64,000 nucleotides of DNA from Martinezella tropici (GCA_000799755.1 JUHI01000009.1:186001-250000); one strand, 5' to 3'; shown: positions 52,782 to 63,305, counted from the first letter of the stretch. The notes: generated from the letters alone by a model not told the origin. Made by a program: numbers and translations.

Positions 52782-54038
52782 TCAAGCGGCCGGGCGGATC
52801 AGAATGTGCTTCTTCTTGCCGAGCGAGAGCTTGATCACGCCATCCGCGGTAATCTCGCCGGTGCCGATGAGCTTGCGCTCGTCGCTGACGGCTTGGTCGT
52901 TGATGCGCACCGCGCCGCCCTGAACGTGACGACGGGCTTCGCCGTTCGAGGCGGCAAGGCCGGCGCGCACGATGAGCGCCAGAAGGCCGATGCCGGCCTC
53001 CAGTTCGGAGGCGGGGACATCGATCGTCGGCAGGTTTTCGGACAGGCCGCCTTCCTCGAAGGTCTTGCGGGCCGTTTCGGCAGCCTGCTCGGCAGCCGCG
53101 CGGCCGTGAAGGATCGCGGTGACCTCGGTCGCGAGGATCTTCTTGACCTCGTTGATCTCAGAGCCGGCGAGCGCGGAGAGGCGAGCAATCTCGTCCATCG
53201 GCAGCGTCGTGTAGAGCTTGAGGAATCGCGAGACGTCGGCATCCTCGGTGTTGCGCCAGTACTGCCAGAAATCATAGGCCGACAGCAGGTCAGCATTCAG
53301 CCATACCGCGCCGGTTGCCGATTTGCCCATCTTTGCACCGGACGCCGTCGTCAGCAGCGGCGAGGTCAAGGCAAAAAGCTGCTTGGTCCCCATGCGGTGA
53401 CCGAGGTCGATGCCGTTGACGATATTGCCCCACTGATCCGAGCCGCCCATCTGCAGGCGGCAATCGTAACGCTTGGCCAGTTCGACGAAGTCGTAGGCCT
53501 GCAGGATCATGTAGTTGAATTCGAGGAAGGAGAGCGATTGCTCGCGATCCAGCCGTGTCTTGACGCTGTCGAAGGACAGCATGCGGTTGACCGAAAAGTG
53601 GCGGCCGACGTCACGAAGGAATTCGAGATAATTCAGCGAGCGCAGCCATTCGGCGTTGTTGATCATCAACGCATCTTTTGGGCCTTCGCCGTAGCCAAGG
53701 TAGTTCGAGAAGCAGCGCTTGATCGAGGCAATGTTGCTTTCGATCATGTCGACCGTCATCAGCTGGCGGGACTCTTCCTTGAAGGAGGGGTCGCCGACCA
53801 TGCCGGTACCGCCACCCATTAGCGAGATTGGCCGATGGCCGGTCGCCTGCATCCAGTGCAGCATCATGATCTGGATCAGCGAGCCCGCATGCAGGCTCGA
53901 TGCGGTTGGATCGAAGCCGATATAGGCTGTCACAGTTTCCTTGGCGAAGAGGTCGTCGAGGCCGGCTTCATCGGAAATCTGATGAATGAAGCCGCGCTCT
54001 TGCAGCGTGCGCAGGAAATCGGATTTGAATTCAGCCAT
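52782..54038 (-). CDS. tyrS: Tyrosyl-tRNA synthetase
   Basis: The 418-residue class I synthetase charges tRNA-Tyr. The signatures are HAGSLIQIMMLHWMQATGH (HIGH variant) and KMGKS (KMSKS) in the Rossmann fold; the C-terminal S4-like RNA-binding domain is GEARRHVQGGAVRINDQAV. The YIGFDPTASSLHAG region binds tyrosine. The ATG at 54038 has GAGAGACCAAG upstream. A frame remains open a further 79 codons upstream, but this is outside the family start. Confidence 0.97.
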   Translation of the reverse strand: MAEFKSDFLRTLQERGFIHQISDEAGLDDLFAKETVTAYIGFDPTASSLHAGSLIQIMMLHWMQATGHRPISLMGGGTGMVGDPSFKEESRQLMTVDMIESNIASIKRCFSNYLGYGEGPKDALMINNAEWLRSLNYLEFLRDVGRHFSVNRMLSFDSVKTRLDREQSLSFLEFNYMILQAYDFVELAKRYDCRLQMGGSDQWGNIVNGIDLGHRMGTKQLFALTSPLLTTASGAKMGKSATGAVWLNADLLSAYDFWQYWRNTEDADVSRFLKLYTTLPMDEIARLSALAGSEINEVKKILATEVTAILHGRAAAEQAAETARKTFEEGGLSENLPTIDVPASELEAGIGLLALIVRAGLAASNGEARRHVQGGAVRINDQAVSDERKLIGTGEITADGVIKLSLGKKKHILIRPAA

Positions 54039-54333
54039 GATCTTGGTCTCTCGATGCCACAACGCTTGAGGATGCGGCGAAGTCGCTGTTGTTGAAAGTC
54101 GCGGGGCGCGTTTATCATCGATTTGCCGGCGCGTCATCATTTTGGTGGCGCAGGCATCAAGTTTCGGTCGGGTTGGCGGGTCGATCGAGCTTTGTAAGCG
54201 GGCCTTTTCAATGTGAAGAGATCGTAACATCGCCCCGAAGCTGCCAGGAATAAGCCGTGCATTTGCCCGAATCAAATCCTAGTGATCTTTTGTTGATCCC
54301 GTGTGCGCCACATGTTTCCTGAAAGAAACCGGT

Positions 54334-56709
54334 ATGTCACCTTTGCTTTCGATGATGGGATTGTCATTCAAAAAGACGATCTGGGCATTTCTTGCCACGA
54401 TATTGGTTTTGGGCGGTATCGCTGCGGCGAACCCGGCCGAAGCGCAAGGTTCAGCTGAGAAGAGAATGGCGCTCGTGGTGGGTAACGCCGCCTACAAGGC
54501 GGGTGCCTTGCCGACGCCGGCCAACGATGCCGGTCTGATCGCACAAACCCTGCAGGCCGCGGGGTTCGATGTGATCGGCGCGCGCGACCTCGATCAGAAT
54601 GATTTGCGCGATGCGATGCGCGACTTTCTGACGAAGGCGAATGCGGCAGGCCCGAACACCGTCGTCTTCGTCTACCTGGCCGGTTACGGCGTGCAATATC
54701 AGGGCGATAATTATTTCGTGCCCGTCGATGCGCAGATGGCCAATGCCACGGATGTCCCGGTCCAGGCGATCCGCATCAGTGATTTCACCAAATCGCTGTC
54801 CGCCCTGAACAACCGTGGCAGCATCGTCGTGCTGGATGCCGCAAGGGCCAATCCCTTCGTGAAATCCGACCAGCCGCTGGCCGGCGGTCTGGCCCTGGTC
54901 GATCCGGATACCAATCAGCTGATCGCCTTCAATGCCGCGCCCGGCACGGTGGCGCCGCAGGAGGCCGGTCCCTATGGTTCCTACGCCCATGCGCTGGCGG
55001 AGATGATCCGCGTCGGCGGCCTGTCGCTCGATGATGTGTTCGATCGCACGCGGCTTCGGGTCAGCGATCTGACGAAGGGCGCCGAGATCTCCTGGGATGC
55101 TTCCAAGTTCAAGAATGCCTTCAACTTCTTCGATCGCGGTCCCGATGCGCCGGCCGTTGCGGTGTCGACCGCCGATGCCGTGGCGAACCGGACGAAGCCG
55201 ATCCGCGATTTCGACGAGCGGGATGCCTATTTCGCCGCGCTCGATCGCGATACGCTTCAGGGCTACGAGGATTTCCTCGCCGCCTATCCGGACGATTCCA
55301 TGGCCAGGCGCGTGCGCGCAATCGTTGCCGCCCGCCGCGAAGCGATCACCTGGCGCGAGACCTGGCGCGATGACACGCCACAGGCCTATTGGTCCTATCT
55401 GAGGCGTTATCCGCATGGCCCGCATATGTGGGATGCCCGCCGTCGCCTCGAGCATCTCGAGGCAGCGCTCGAGCCGCCGCCGTCATTTGCCGTGATCGAG
55501 TATGACGTGCCGCCGCCGCCACCGCCGGAAATCGTCTATGTCGACCGGCCCGTGCTCTACTTCGACGATGCCGATTTCGGCTATGCGCCGCCGCCGCCGG
55601 TCGTCTTCCTGGCGCCGCCGCCGCCGGATTTCGTCGTGCTGGCGCCGCCGCAGCCCGCTGTCGATCTCTATGTGTTGCCGGCGCCGATCTTCGTTCCCGT
55701 GCCCGCATGGGTCGAGCCGCCACGCGATATTGCGCCGCCTGAAAACAACATCATCTTCAACAATATCCACAATACGGTCGTGAACAACACGACGGTCATC
55801 AACAACAACAATACTGTCGTCAACGAGAATGGGGCTGCACCCGCAGCACCTGGATTGACGACTGGCCAGAAGCTCGCCGGCGCGGCTGTCCTTGCCGGTG
55901 CTGGCGCTGCGGCACTGCATGTTGCCCTGCCGCCATCGGTGCAGAAGAAGGCGGCGGTTCTGCAAAAGCAGAATCCGGCCGCAGCCGCCAAGGCAACGCC
56001 TGGAGCCGCTCCGGCGGTTGCTCCTTCGGCTCAGCCGCAATCTGGAAATACCGCCGCTCATGCGCTTCCGGGCGCCAACGGTCAGCCGCTGCCGGCCGCC
56101 GGCAAGCTGCCGGGCAATCCGGGAGCGGCTCAGGCAAAGCCGGGACAAGCGCCGCAAGCCGCGCCCAATGGCGTGCATAATCCGGCTGTCGCCACGCAGC
56201 CCGTCCAGCCGGGCGCCAATGCCAATGCCAACGCCAACGCCCATGCGCTTCCCGGCTCGAAGGGGCAACCGCTGCCGCCTGCCGGAAACCTGCCTGCGGG
56301 GAAGGGTCAAAACCAGATCGCCAAGACCCCGGCTCCTCAGGCGGCTCCTGGCGGCAAACCGAATCCGGTAGCCGCTGCACCGAAGCCGAACGCTCACGGC
56401 CAGCCGATGAAGCCGGCAACGCCGCCGGCCGCTGTCGCCAGGGCGCCTGTGAAGCCACCCGCAGCGGCCAAGAGCCAGCCGCATGTGGCGGCCGCACCGC
56501 CGCGGCGCGCTCCAGCAGCTGTCTCGCAGCCGAAGCCTGCGCCCCACGTGGTCGAGCAGGCGAGGGCGCCAGCTCCGAAGCCGCAGGCACAGCCGAGACC
56601 GCAGCCTCAGCCCAAGGTGGAACAGCAGGCGAGGAGACAGCCGCCCCCGCCGCCAAAGCCTCAGGAAAAGAGGAAATGCGGCGCGCCGGGCCTGCCCGCA
56701 TGCCATTGA
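54334..56709 (+). CDS. Caspase-fold (C14) protein with lost catalytic dyad
   Basis: The 791-residue exported protein has an N-terminal signal (cut after about residue 38, ANPAEAQ), then a caspase p20-like domain (about residues 43-270): RMALVVGNAAYKAGALPTPA, VVFVYLAGYGVQYQGDNYF, VVLDAARANPF and IAFNAAPGTVAPQ. Active members have H-G and D-A-C at these points; here they are Tyr118 and Ala170. The rest is a Pro/Ala-rich region, an Asn-rich stretch (NTVVNNTTVINNNNTVVNEN), and two copies of AHALPGxxGQPLPxAGxLP. It is probably a binding, not cleaving, protein in the periplasm or envelope. Confidence 0.85.
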   Translation: MSPLLSMMGLSFKKTIWAFLATILVLGGIAAANPAEAQGSAEKRMALVVGNAAYKAGALPTPANDAGLIAQTLQAAGFDVIGARDLDQNDLRDAMRDFLTKANAAGPNTVVFVYLAGYGVQYQGDNYFVPVDAQMANATDVPVQAIRISDFTKSLSALNNRGSIVVLDAARANPFVKSDQPLAGGLALVDPDTNQLIAFNAAPGTVAPQEAGPYGSYAHALAEMIRVGGLSLDDVFDRTRLRVSDLTKGAEISWDASKFKNAFNFFDRGPDAPAVAVSTADAVANRTKPIRDFDERDAYFAALDRDTLQGYEDFLAAYPDDSMARRVRAIVAARREAITWRETWRDDTPQAYWSYLRRYPHGPHMWDARRRLEHLEAALEPPPSFAVIEYDVPPPPPPEIVYVDRPVLYFDDADFGYAPPPPVVFLAPPPPDFVVLAPPQPAVDLYVLPAPIFVPVPAWVEPPRDIAPPENNIIFNNIHNTVVNNTTVINNNNTVVNENGAAPAAPGLTTGQKLAGAAVLAGAGAAALHVALPPSVQKKAAVLQKQNPAAAAKATPGAAPAVAPSAQPQSGNTAAHALPGANGQPLPAAGKLPGNPGAAQAKPGQAPQAAPNGVHNPAVATQPVQPGANANANANAHALPGSKGQPLPPAGNLPAGKGQNQIAKTPAPQAAPGGKPNPVAAAPKPNAHGQPMKPATPPAAVARAPVKPPAAAKSQPHVAAAPPRRAPAAVSQPKPAPHVVEQARAPAPKPQAQPRPQPQPKVEQQARRQPPPPPKPQEKRKCGAPGLPACH

Positions 56710-56731
56710 TCTCCACCATGCAATGATTGAC

Positions 56732-56757
56732 CGAAGGCCCGCATATGCGGGCCTTCG
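56732..56757 (+). terminator. Perfect palindrome terminator after the caspase-fold gene
   Basis: CGAAGGCCCGCAT and ATGCGGGCCTTCG form a perfect 26-nt palindrome, followed by TATTTCG. It lies 22 nt after the stop and should end the transcript, although the T-run is short. Confidence 0.65.
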
Positions 56758-56891
56758 TATTTCGAAAACTGCTCGATCGCTCTTGTTGAAATCCTGCCCG
56801 GTGGTTACCACTGACGGATCGGTTCGCGATCGGTATTCATTCTTGAATGCGGACCGCAGGTTTCTGTGCAGTCAGAAGAGCAGACGAGCCA

Positions 56892-57407
56892 ATGAGCAAC
56901 GCCATCATACTCGAAACACCGCGTCTCGTTCTGACGATGTGGGACAAGAGCGATGCCGAGATAATCAGGCAGCTGCACTCGACGATCGAGACGACTCGTT
57001 ATCTCTCGGGCGGTGTGCCATGGACGCTGGAGAAGGCAGAGGAGCGGCTGCAGAGCTGGTTCGATGAGCAGGCGCGCGACGGTACGACCAAATACAAGAT
57101 GCTGCGGCGTGAAGACGGCCGTTTCATCGGTCGTGCCGGCTTCTCACGGTTTCTGGAGAGCGGCCGGGGCGAGTTCGAGCTCGGCTATTCACTTCAGAAG
57201 GATGCCTGGGGCAACGGATATGCAACGGAAATTGCCGGCGCCCTGGCGAAATGGTTTTTCACGCGTGGCATTGCTGATCGGTTCATCGCATTTACGCATC
57301 CGGAAAACGTTGCATCACAGCGAGTTCTCCAAAAGATCGGCATGCAATACGATGCGCCGATCGTGGTCGGCGGTGCCAAAGGACTTTGTTTCAGGATGTC
57401 GCGCTAA
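56892..57407 (+). CDS. GNAT acetyltransferase, RimJ/RimL-like
   Basis: The 171-residue protein starts with LETPRLVLTMWDKSDAEII, the usual RimJ/RimL-type beginning, and has the acetyl-CoA motif LQKDAWGNGYATEIAGALA and the later HPENVASQRVLQKIGMQY. Such enzymes acetylate N-termini of ribosomal proteins, antibiotics or small molecules; the substrate here is unknown. The start ATG 56892 follows GACGAGCCA. It stands alone between the caspase-fold gene and a convergent hydrolase. Confidence 0.87.
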   Translation: MSNAIILETPRLVLTMWDKSDAEIIRQLHSTIETTRYLSGGVPWTLEKAEERLQSWFDEQARDGTTKYKMLRREDGRFIGRAGFSRFLESGRGEFELGYSLQKDAWGNGYATEIAGALAKWFFTRGIADRFIAFTHPENVASQRVLQKIGMQYDAPIVVGGAKGLCFRMSR

Positions 57408-57472
57408 GTCAGCAATGTGGAGCGTTCCCGCGTTTCAAAGAACGGTGGAAACGCTCCGAGAGGGGATACCTC

Positions 57473-58150
57473 TTAGCGAATGCGCTTCGCGGCCGGTTCC
57501 GGCACCAGTTCGCCGTTCAGGCGACGGTCGAGATAATCCTCGCATTCGCCCAGCAGGGTTTCGACCTGGCCGTTGAAGAAGTGATTGGCGCCCGACACGA
57601 CCTTGTGCGTGATCAGGATGCCCTTCTGCGTCTTCAGCTTCTCCACGAGGCCGTTGACGTCCTTTTCCGGGGCAACCTTGTCGGCGTCGCCATTGATGAT
57701 CAGGCCGGATGACGGGCACGGTGCGAGGAAGGAGAAGTCATAGATGTTCGGCTGCGGCGCAATCGACATGAAGCCTTCGATTTCCGGACGGCGCATCAGG
57801 AGCTGCATGCCGATCCAGGCGCCGAAGGAATAGCCGGCAACCCAGCAGCTTTTCGAATCGGGATGGAGGCTCTGCACCCAGTCGAGCGCCGATGCCGCAT
57901 CGGAGAGCTCGCCGGCGCCATGGTCGAATTCGCCCTGGCTGCGGCCGATGCCGCGGAAATTGAAGCGTAGCGTGGTGAAGCCGCGCTTCTGGAACATATA
58001 GAAGAGCTGGTAGACGACCTGATTGTTCATCGTGCCGCCGAACTGCGGGTGGGGATGAAGGATAATCGCGATCGGGGCGCTTTTTTCCTTGGAGGGCTGA
58101 TAGCGGCCTTCAAGGCGACCCGCGGGGCCGTTGAAAATTACTTCGGGCAT
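57473..58150 (-). CDS. Alpha/beta hydrolase, dienelactone-hydrolase-like
   Basis: The 225-residue protein shows the family start FNGPAGRLEGRYQPSKEKSA, the block LHPHPQFGGTMNNQVVYQL, the nucleophile motif GYSFGAWIGMQL (Ser about residue 109), an acid in INGDADKVAP, and a catalytic His in SGANHFFNG. This is the widespread proteobacterial hydrolase also described as an alpha/beta hydrolase of COG2945 type. Substrate unknown. The ATG at 58150 has GGAG upstream. It is divergent from the suf operon and shares its regulatory region. Confidence 0.86.
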   Translation of the reverse strand: MPEVIFNGPAGRLEGRYQPSKEKSAPIAIILHPHPQFGGTMNNQVVYQLFYMFQKRGFTTLRFNFRGIGRSQGEFDHGAGELSDAASALDWVQSLHPDSKSCWVAGYSFGAWIGMQLLMRRPEIEGFMSIAPQPNIYDFSFLAPCPSSGLIINGDADKVAPEKDVNGLVEKLKTQKGILITHKVVSGANHFFNGQVETLLGECEDYLDRRLNGELVPEPAAKRIR

Positions 58151-58207
58151 CGATACTCCGGCTCTTCTTTTTCTGCGTTCAAACCTAACGGCACGCAGCA
58201 AGTTGAC

Positions 58208-58236
58208 TTGACGAATGCGCTCATCTTTTCTAGAAC
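58208..58236 (+). promoter_or_regulatory. Candidate sigma-70 promoter of the suf operon
   Basis: TTGACG (58208-58213), a 17-bp spacer and TAGAAC (58231-58236) make a good -35/-10 pair. Transcription would start near 58243, inside the Irr-like box, giving a leader of about 140 nt before the first gene. Confidence 0.6.
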
Positions 58237-58240
58237 GCAG

Positions 58241-58257
58241 TTTAGAACAATTCGAAA
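58241..58257. promoter_or_regulatory. Irr-type iron control element (ICE-like)
   Basis: TTTAGAA-CAA-TTCGAAA matches the Irr box consensus TTTAGAA-N3-TTCTAAA at all but one base. It lies just downstream of the -10 of the suf promoter, over the expected start point, a position where binding would repress. Irr accumulates under iron shortage in rhizobia. The consensus is from memory; binding is not shown. Confidence 0.6.
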
Positions 58258-58383
58258 CTTGATGCGGTGGTCCGCGCGTTGTCTGTGCAACGGTTTGTGG
58301 AACGTGTCATAAGGCATGCTCGGCTGATATTTCAAGGAAAATGAGCCGGTCGCAGCAAAGCAACGTCGCGCAGGAAGAAGATT

Positions 58384-59550
58384 ATGGCGGCAACACGCCT
58401 CTATCTCGACTGGAATGCTACCGCACCGCTCCATCCGGCGGCCCGCGAAGCCATGCTGCATGCGATGGATATTCAAGGCAACCCCAATTCTGTTCATGGC
58501 GAAGGTAGGGCGGCACGCGCAGCTGTCGAGGCCGCACGCCGGCAGGTTGCAGCCCTCACGGGCGCCGAACCCGCCCATGTGGTTTTCACCAGCGGCGCCA
58601 CCGAGGCGGCCAATATGGTGCTGACGCCGGAATTCCGCATGGGGCGGACGCCGCTTGCCGTGAGCCACCTCTATATATCGGCCATCGAGCATCCGGCCGT
58701 GCGGGAAGGTGGGCGATTTGCCAGGGACAATGTCAGCGAAATACCCGTGACATCGGACGGTACGGTCGATCTTGCTGCATTGGAGACCATATTATCAGCC
58801 CATGACAAGGCAAGCGGCCTGCCGATGGTCGCGATAATGCTCGCCAACAACGAGACCGGAATTCTCCAGCCCGTCGCGGAAGCGGCGAAGCTTGTTCAGG
58901 CCGCGGGCGGTCTTTTCGTGGTGGATGCCGTTCAGGCGGTCGGCCGGGTGTCGCTTAATATCAATGCGATCGGCGCGGATTTCCTTATCGTGTCCTCGCA
59001 CAAGATCGGTGGGCCGAAGGGTGTCGGCGCTCTCGTCTCGCGCGGCGAGGTGTTGATGCCGAAGCCGTTGATCCATGGCGGCGGTCAGGAAAAGGGCCAT
59101 CGCTCGGGCACGGAAAATACGCTTGCCATCGTCGGATTCGGCGCGGCGGCAGAGGCCGCCGCCCTAGGTCTCGATGCTCGCAATGCTGCGATCGCTTCAT
59201 TGCGGGATCGGCTGGAAGCGGGGATGGAGCTTGCAGCGCCGGATGTCATTATTCACGGCAAAGGCGGCGCACGTATTCCGAACACAAGCTTCTTCACGCT
59301 GCCGGGATTGAAATCCGAAACTGGGCAGATCGCCTTCGATCTTGAAGGCGTCGCCATATCAGCCGGCTCGGCCTGCTCCTCAGGCAAGGTCGGCGAAAGC
59401 CATGTGCTGGTGGCGATGGGATGCGACCCGAAACTCGGGGCTCTCCGTATTTCGCTGGGGCCGACCACAACCGAAGCGGACATCGATCGCGCAATCGCTG
59501 CGTTTGCCCGCATTGCGGGAAGACGCAAGCTGGCGGGTGCGGCGGCCTGA
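58384..59550 (+). CDS. Cysteine desulfurase, NifS/IscS-like (first suf-operon gene)
   Basis: The 388-residue class V aminotransferase-fold PLP enzyme releases sulfur from cysteine for cluster assembly. PLP-binding elements are FTSGATEAANMVL, the Asp in VVDAVQAVGRV and the Lys in SSHKIGGPKGVGAL. The persulfide Cys is in AISAGSACSSGKVGESHVL. The sequence is of the IscS/NifS type, unlike sufS at the end of the operon. In rhizobial suf operons it is often called SufS2. It is 146 nt before sufB and leads the operon. Confidence 0.92.
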   Translation: MAATRLYLDWNATAPLHPAAREAMLHAMDIQGNPNSVHGEGRAARAAVEAARRQVAALTGAEPAHVVFTSGATEAANMVLTPEFRMGRTPLAVSHLYISAIEHPAVREGGRFARDNVSEIPVTSDGTVDLAALETILSAHDKASGLPMVAIMLANNETGILQPVAEAAKLVQAAGGLFVVDAVQAVGRVSLNINAIGADFLIVSSHKIGGPKGVGALVSRGEVLMPKPLIHGGGQEKGHRSGTENTLAIVGFGAAAEAAALGLDARNAAIASLRDRLEAGMELAAPDVIIHGKGGARIPNTSFFTLPGLKSETGQIAFDLEGVAISAGSACSSGKVGESHVLVAMGCDPKLGALRISLGPTTTEADIDRAIAAFARIAGRRKLAGAAA

Positions 59551-59563
59551 GGGCCACAATTTT

Positions 59564-59583
59564 GCGGAAACCGAAATTTCCGC
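59564..59583 (+). other. Intercistronic hairpin before sufB
   Basis: GCGGAAA (59564-59570) and TTTCCGC (59577-59583) pair around a 6-nt loop, 14 nt after the desulfurase stop. No T-run follows, so partial termination or mRNA protection is possible. The 146-nt gap to sufB is long for this operon and may also hold an internal promoter. Confidence 0.45.
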
Positions 59584-59696
59584 TTGCCAAGCGGGGTGAA
59601 AAGTCCCTTTTGGCCGACTACATAGGGGGCAGACATAAGTCTGCCGCAACGTTGACAAGCTGCCGGACCTTGGATCCGGCGAGATTGGAGAACGAA

Positions 59697-61166
<1,470 letters not shown>

Positions 61167-61190
61167 CGCACACGAACCTGAAATAGCTTT

Positions 61191-61207
61191 GGCGCGCCAC
61201 GCGCGCC
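61191..61207 (+). other. Intercistronic hairpin before sufC
   Basis: GGCGCGC (61191-61197) and GCGCGCC (61201-61207) form a GC-only 7-bp stem with a 3-nt loop between sufB and sufC. No T-run follows. It may adjust the ratio of the neighbouring proteins by affecting mRNA decay. Confidence 0.4.
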
Positions 61208-61237
61208 GCACACTCATTCCTGCGATAGGATACTAAA

Positions 61238-61993
61238 ATGCTTGAAATCAAGAACCTGCACGCTCGTATCGCCGAAGACGGCACCGAGATCATCCGCGGC
61301 CTGAACCTGACCGTGAAGGCAGGCGAAGTTGCCGCCATCATGGGCCCGAACGGCTCCGGCAAATCGACGCTCTCCTACATTCTCGCCGGCCGCAGCGACT
61401 ATGAAGTCACCGAGGGTGACATCCTCTATAACGGCGAGAGCATTCTCGAGCTCGACGCTGCCGAGCGCGCCTCCAAGGGTATCTTCCTGGCCTTCCAGTA
61501 CCCGGTCGAAATCCCCGGCGTTGCCACCATGCAGTTCCTGAAGGTGGCGCTGAACGAGCAGCGCAAGGCGCGTGGCGAAGACGAACTGACGACGCCGGAT
61601 TTCATCCGCCGCGTCAAGGATGCTGCCGGCAAGCTGCAGATCAACATGGACATGTTGAAGCGCCCGCTGAACGTCGGCTTCTCCGGCGGTGAGAAGAAGC
61701 GCGCTGAAATCCTGCAGATGGCGCTGCTCGAGCCGAAGCTTTGCGTGCTCGATGAAACCGATTCCGGCCTCGACATCGATGCGCTGAAGATCGTGGCCGA
61801 TGGCGTCAACGCGCTGCGTTCGCCCGATCGCGCCGTGATCGTCATCACCCATTACCAGCGCCTGCTCGACTACATCGTTCCGGACACCGTTCACGTCCTC
61901 TACAAGGGCCAGGTGATCAAGTCCGGCGACAAGACGCTGGCGCATGAACTCGAAGCCAACGGCTATGCCGACATCATCGGCGCTGCAGCCTGA
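61238..61993 (+). CDS. sufC: Fe-S assembly ATPase SufC
   Basis: The 251-residue ABC-type ATPase of the SufBCD scaffold has Walker A MGPNGSGKSTLSYILAGR (about 37-54), the ABC signature VGFSGGEKKRAEILQ, Walker B LCVLDETDSGLDIDALK and the H-switch VIVITHYQRLLDYI. ATP binding lets SufB and SufD rearrange for cluster formation. It starts 71 nt after sufB and ends 22 nt before sufD. Confidence 0.97.
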   Translation: MLEIKNLHARIAEDGTEIIRGLNLTVKAGEVAAIMGPNGSGKSTLSYILAGRSDYEVTEGDILYNGESILELDAAERASKGIFLAFQYPVEIPGVATMQFLKVALNEQRKARGEDELTTPDFIRRVKDAAGKLQINMDMLKRPLNVGFSGGEKKRAEILQMALLEPKLCVLDETDSGLDIDALKIVADGVNALRSPDRAVIVITHYQRLLDYIVPDTVHVLYKGQVIKSGDKTLAHELEANGYADIIGAAA

Positions 61994-62015
61994 TCGAGGC
62001 GGAAAGGACACGTCG

Positions 62016-63290
62016 ATGAACATTCAGACGACGAACCGCCTGACGTCAGCCGAGACGGCGCTGATCGAGGCGTATAACGACCAGATGGGCGATCTGCCCG
62101 GCGATGGCGAAGTCTTCGCCGTCCGCGACCGCCTGCTGGACGAGCTGAAGACCGCAGGCCTGCCGACGCGCCGCGTCGAGGCCTGGCATTACACCGATTT
62201 CAAGAACCTGCTGCGTCTGGTGCCGAGCGATATCGGCAAGGGCCTCGCCGCCGCGCTGCCGCCGATGGTCGAAGGATCTTCGGTCGTTACCCTTCTCCAG
62301 GGCAAGGCGAGCGAAAAGGCCGCTGTCAAGAATCTGACAATTGGCCGCTATGCCGATAGCCTGATCAACGGCACGGCCGCTGTCGGTCTCGAAGCGCTCG
62401 GCAACGACGACGCTATCGGCCGCATCAATGCGAGCTTCGTGCGCGACGGTTACGTCATCGATTTCCCCGATGGCACCGAACTCGACGTGCCTCTGGAAGT
62501 GCAGTTCGTGCATGCCGGCGGACAGATTCACAGCCGTCTTCCGATTTCCTTCGGCGCCGACGTCAAGGCGACCTTCATCGAGCGTCACCACGCGGTCGAA
62601 GGCGCGGCTGCGCTGGTTTCCTCGGTCAGCGAAGTCAAGATCGGCAAAGGCTCTGAAATCACCTGGATCATCCTGCAGGAGCAGGGCAGCGAGGACACGC
62701 ATCTCGGTCAGCTTCGCATCGATCTTGGGGAAGATGCCAAGCTGAAACTGTTTGTCATCAACGCCGGCGGCAAGCTTGTTCGTCAGGAGCTGTACATCAA
62801 GGTATCGGGTGAGGGCGCCGATCTGACGCTTCGCGGCATCAATCTGCTCGGTGGCGATACCCATACGGACGTGACGATGGTGCTCGGCCATGATGTTCCG
62901 AACACCGGTTCCACGGAAGTCATCCGCAATGTGGTGTTCGATCGCGCACGCGGCGTCTTTCAGGGCATGATCCGGGTCGCACCGGATGCGCAGAAGACCG
63001 ACGCCAAGATGGCCTGCAACACGCTGCTGATGTCCGACGATGCCGAGTTTTCGGTAAAGCCCGAGCTCGAAATCTTCGCCGACGACGTGCAGTGCGGCCA
63101 TGGCGCCACTGTCGCCGATATCGACAAGAACCATCTCTACTATCTGATGGCGCGCGGTATTCCGGAGAACAAGGCTCGCGCCATGCTGGTCAATGCCTTC
63201 GTGGCCGAGATCGTCGAGGAACTGGAAGACGAAGCCCTGGTCGAGGCGCTGGAAGGCGTTATCTCCGCCTGGCTGGAAAAGCACGCCTGA
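62016..63290 (+). CDS. sufD: Fe-S assembly protein SufD
   Basis: The 424-residue paralogue of SufB completes the SufBC2D scaffold and helps iron entry. It has the N-terminal GLPTRRVEAWHYTDFKNLLR segment and the shared C-terminal block DDVQCGHGATVADIDKNHLY followed by YLMARGIPENKARAMLVNAF. The ATG at 62016 is 22 nt after sufC and has GGAAAGGAC upstream. sufS follows after 15 nt. Confidence 0.96.
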   Translation: MNIQTTNRLTSAETALIEAYNDQMGDLPGDGEVFAVRDRLLDELKTAGLPTRRVEAWHYTDFKNLLRLVPSDIGKGLAAALPPMVEGSSVVTLLQGKASEKAAVKNLTIGRYADSLINGTAAVGLEALGNDDAIGRINASFVRDGYVIDFPDGTELDVPLEVQFVHAGGQIHSRLPISFGADVKATFIERHHAVEGAAALVSSVSEVKIGKGSEITWIILQEQGSEDTHLGQLRIDLGEDAKLKLFVINAGGKLVRQELYIKVSGEGADLTLRGINLLGGDTHTDVTMVLGHDVPNTGSTEVIRNVVFDRARGVFQGMIRVAPDAQKTDAKMACNTLLMSDDAEFSVKPELEIFADDVQCGHGATVADIDKNHLYYLMARGIPENKARAMLVNAFVAEIVEELEDEALVEALEGVISAWLEKHA

Positions 63291-63305
63291 TTGGAGGCAA
63301 AGCTC

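Noticed and set aside
59421..59696. A 92-residue N-terminal extension of SufB
   Set aside because: The stretch is the shifted frame over the end of the preceding desulfurase and the intergenic gap; family SufB proteins start at MPAVQETV.
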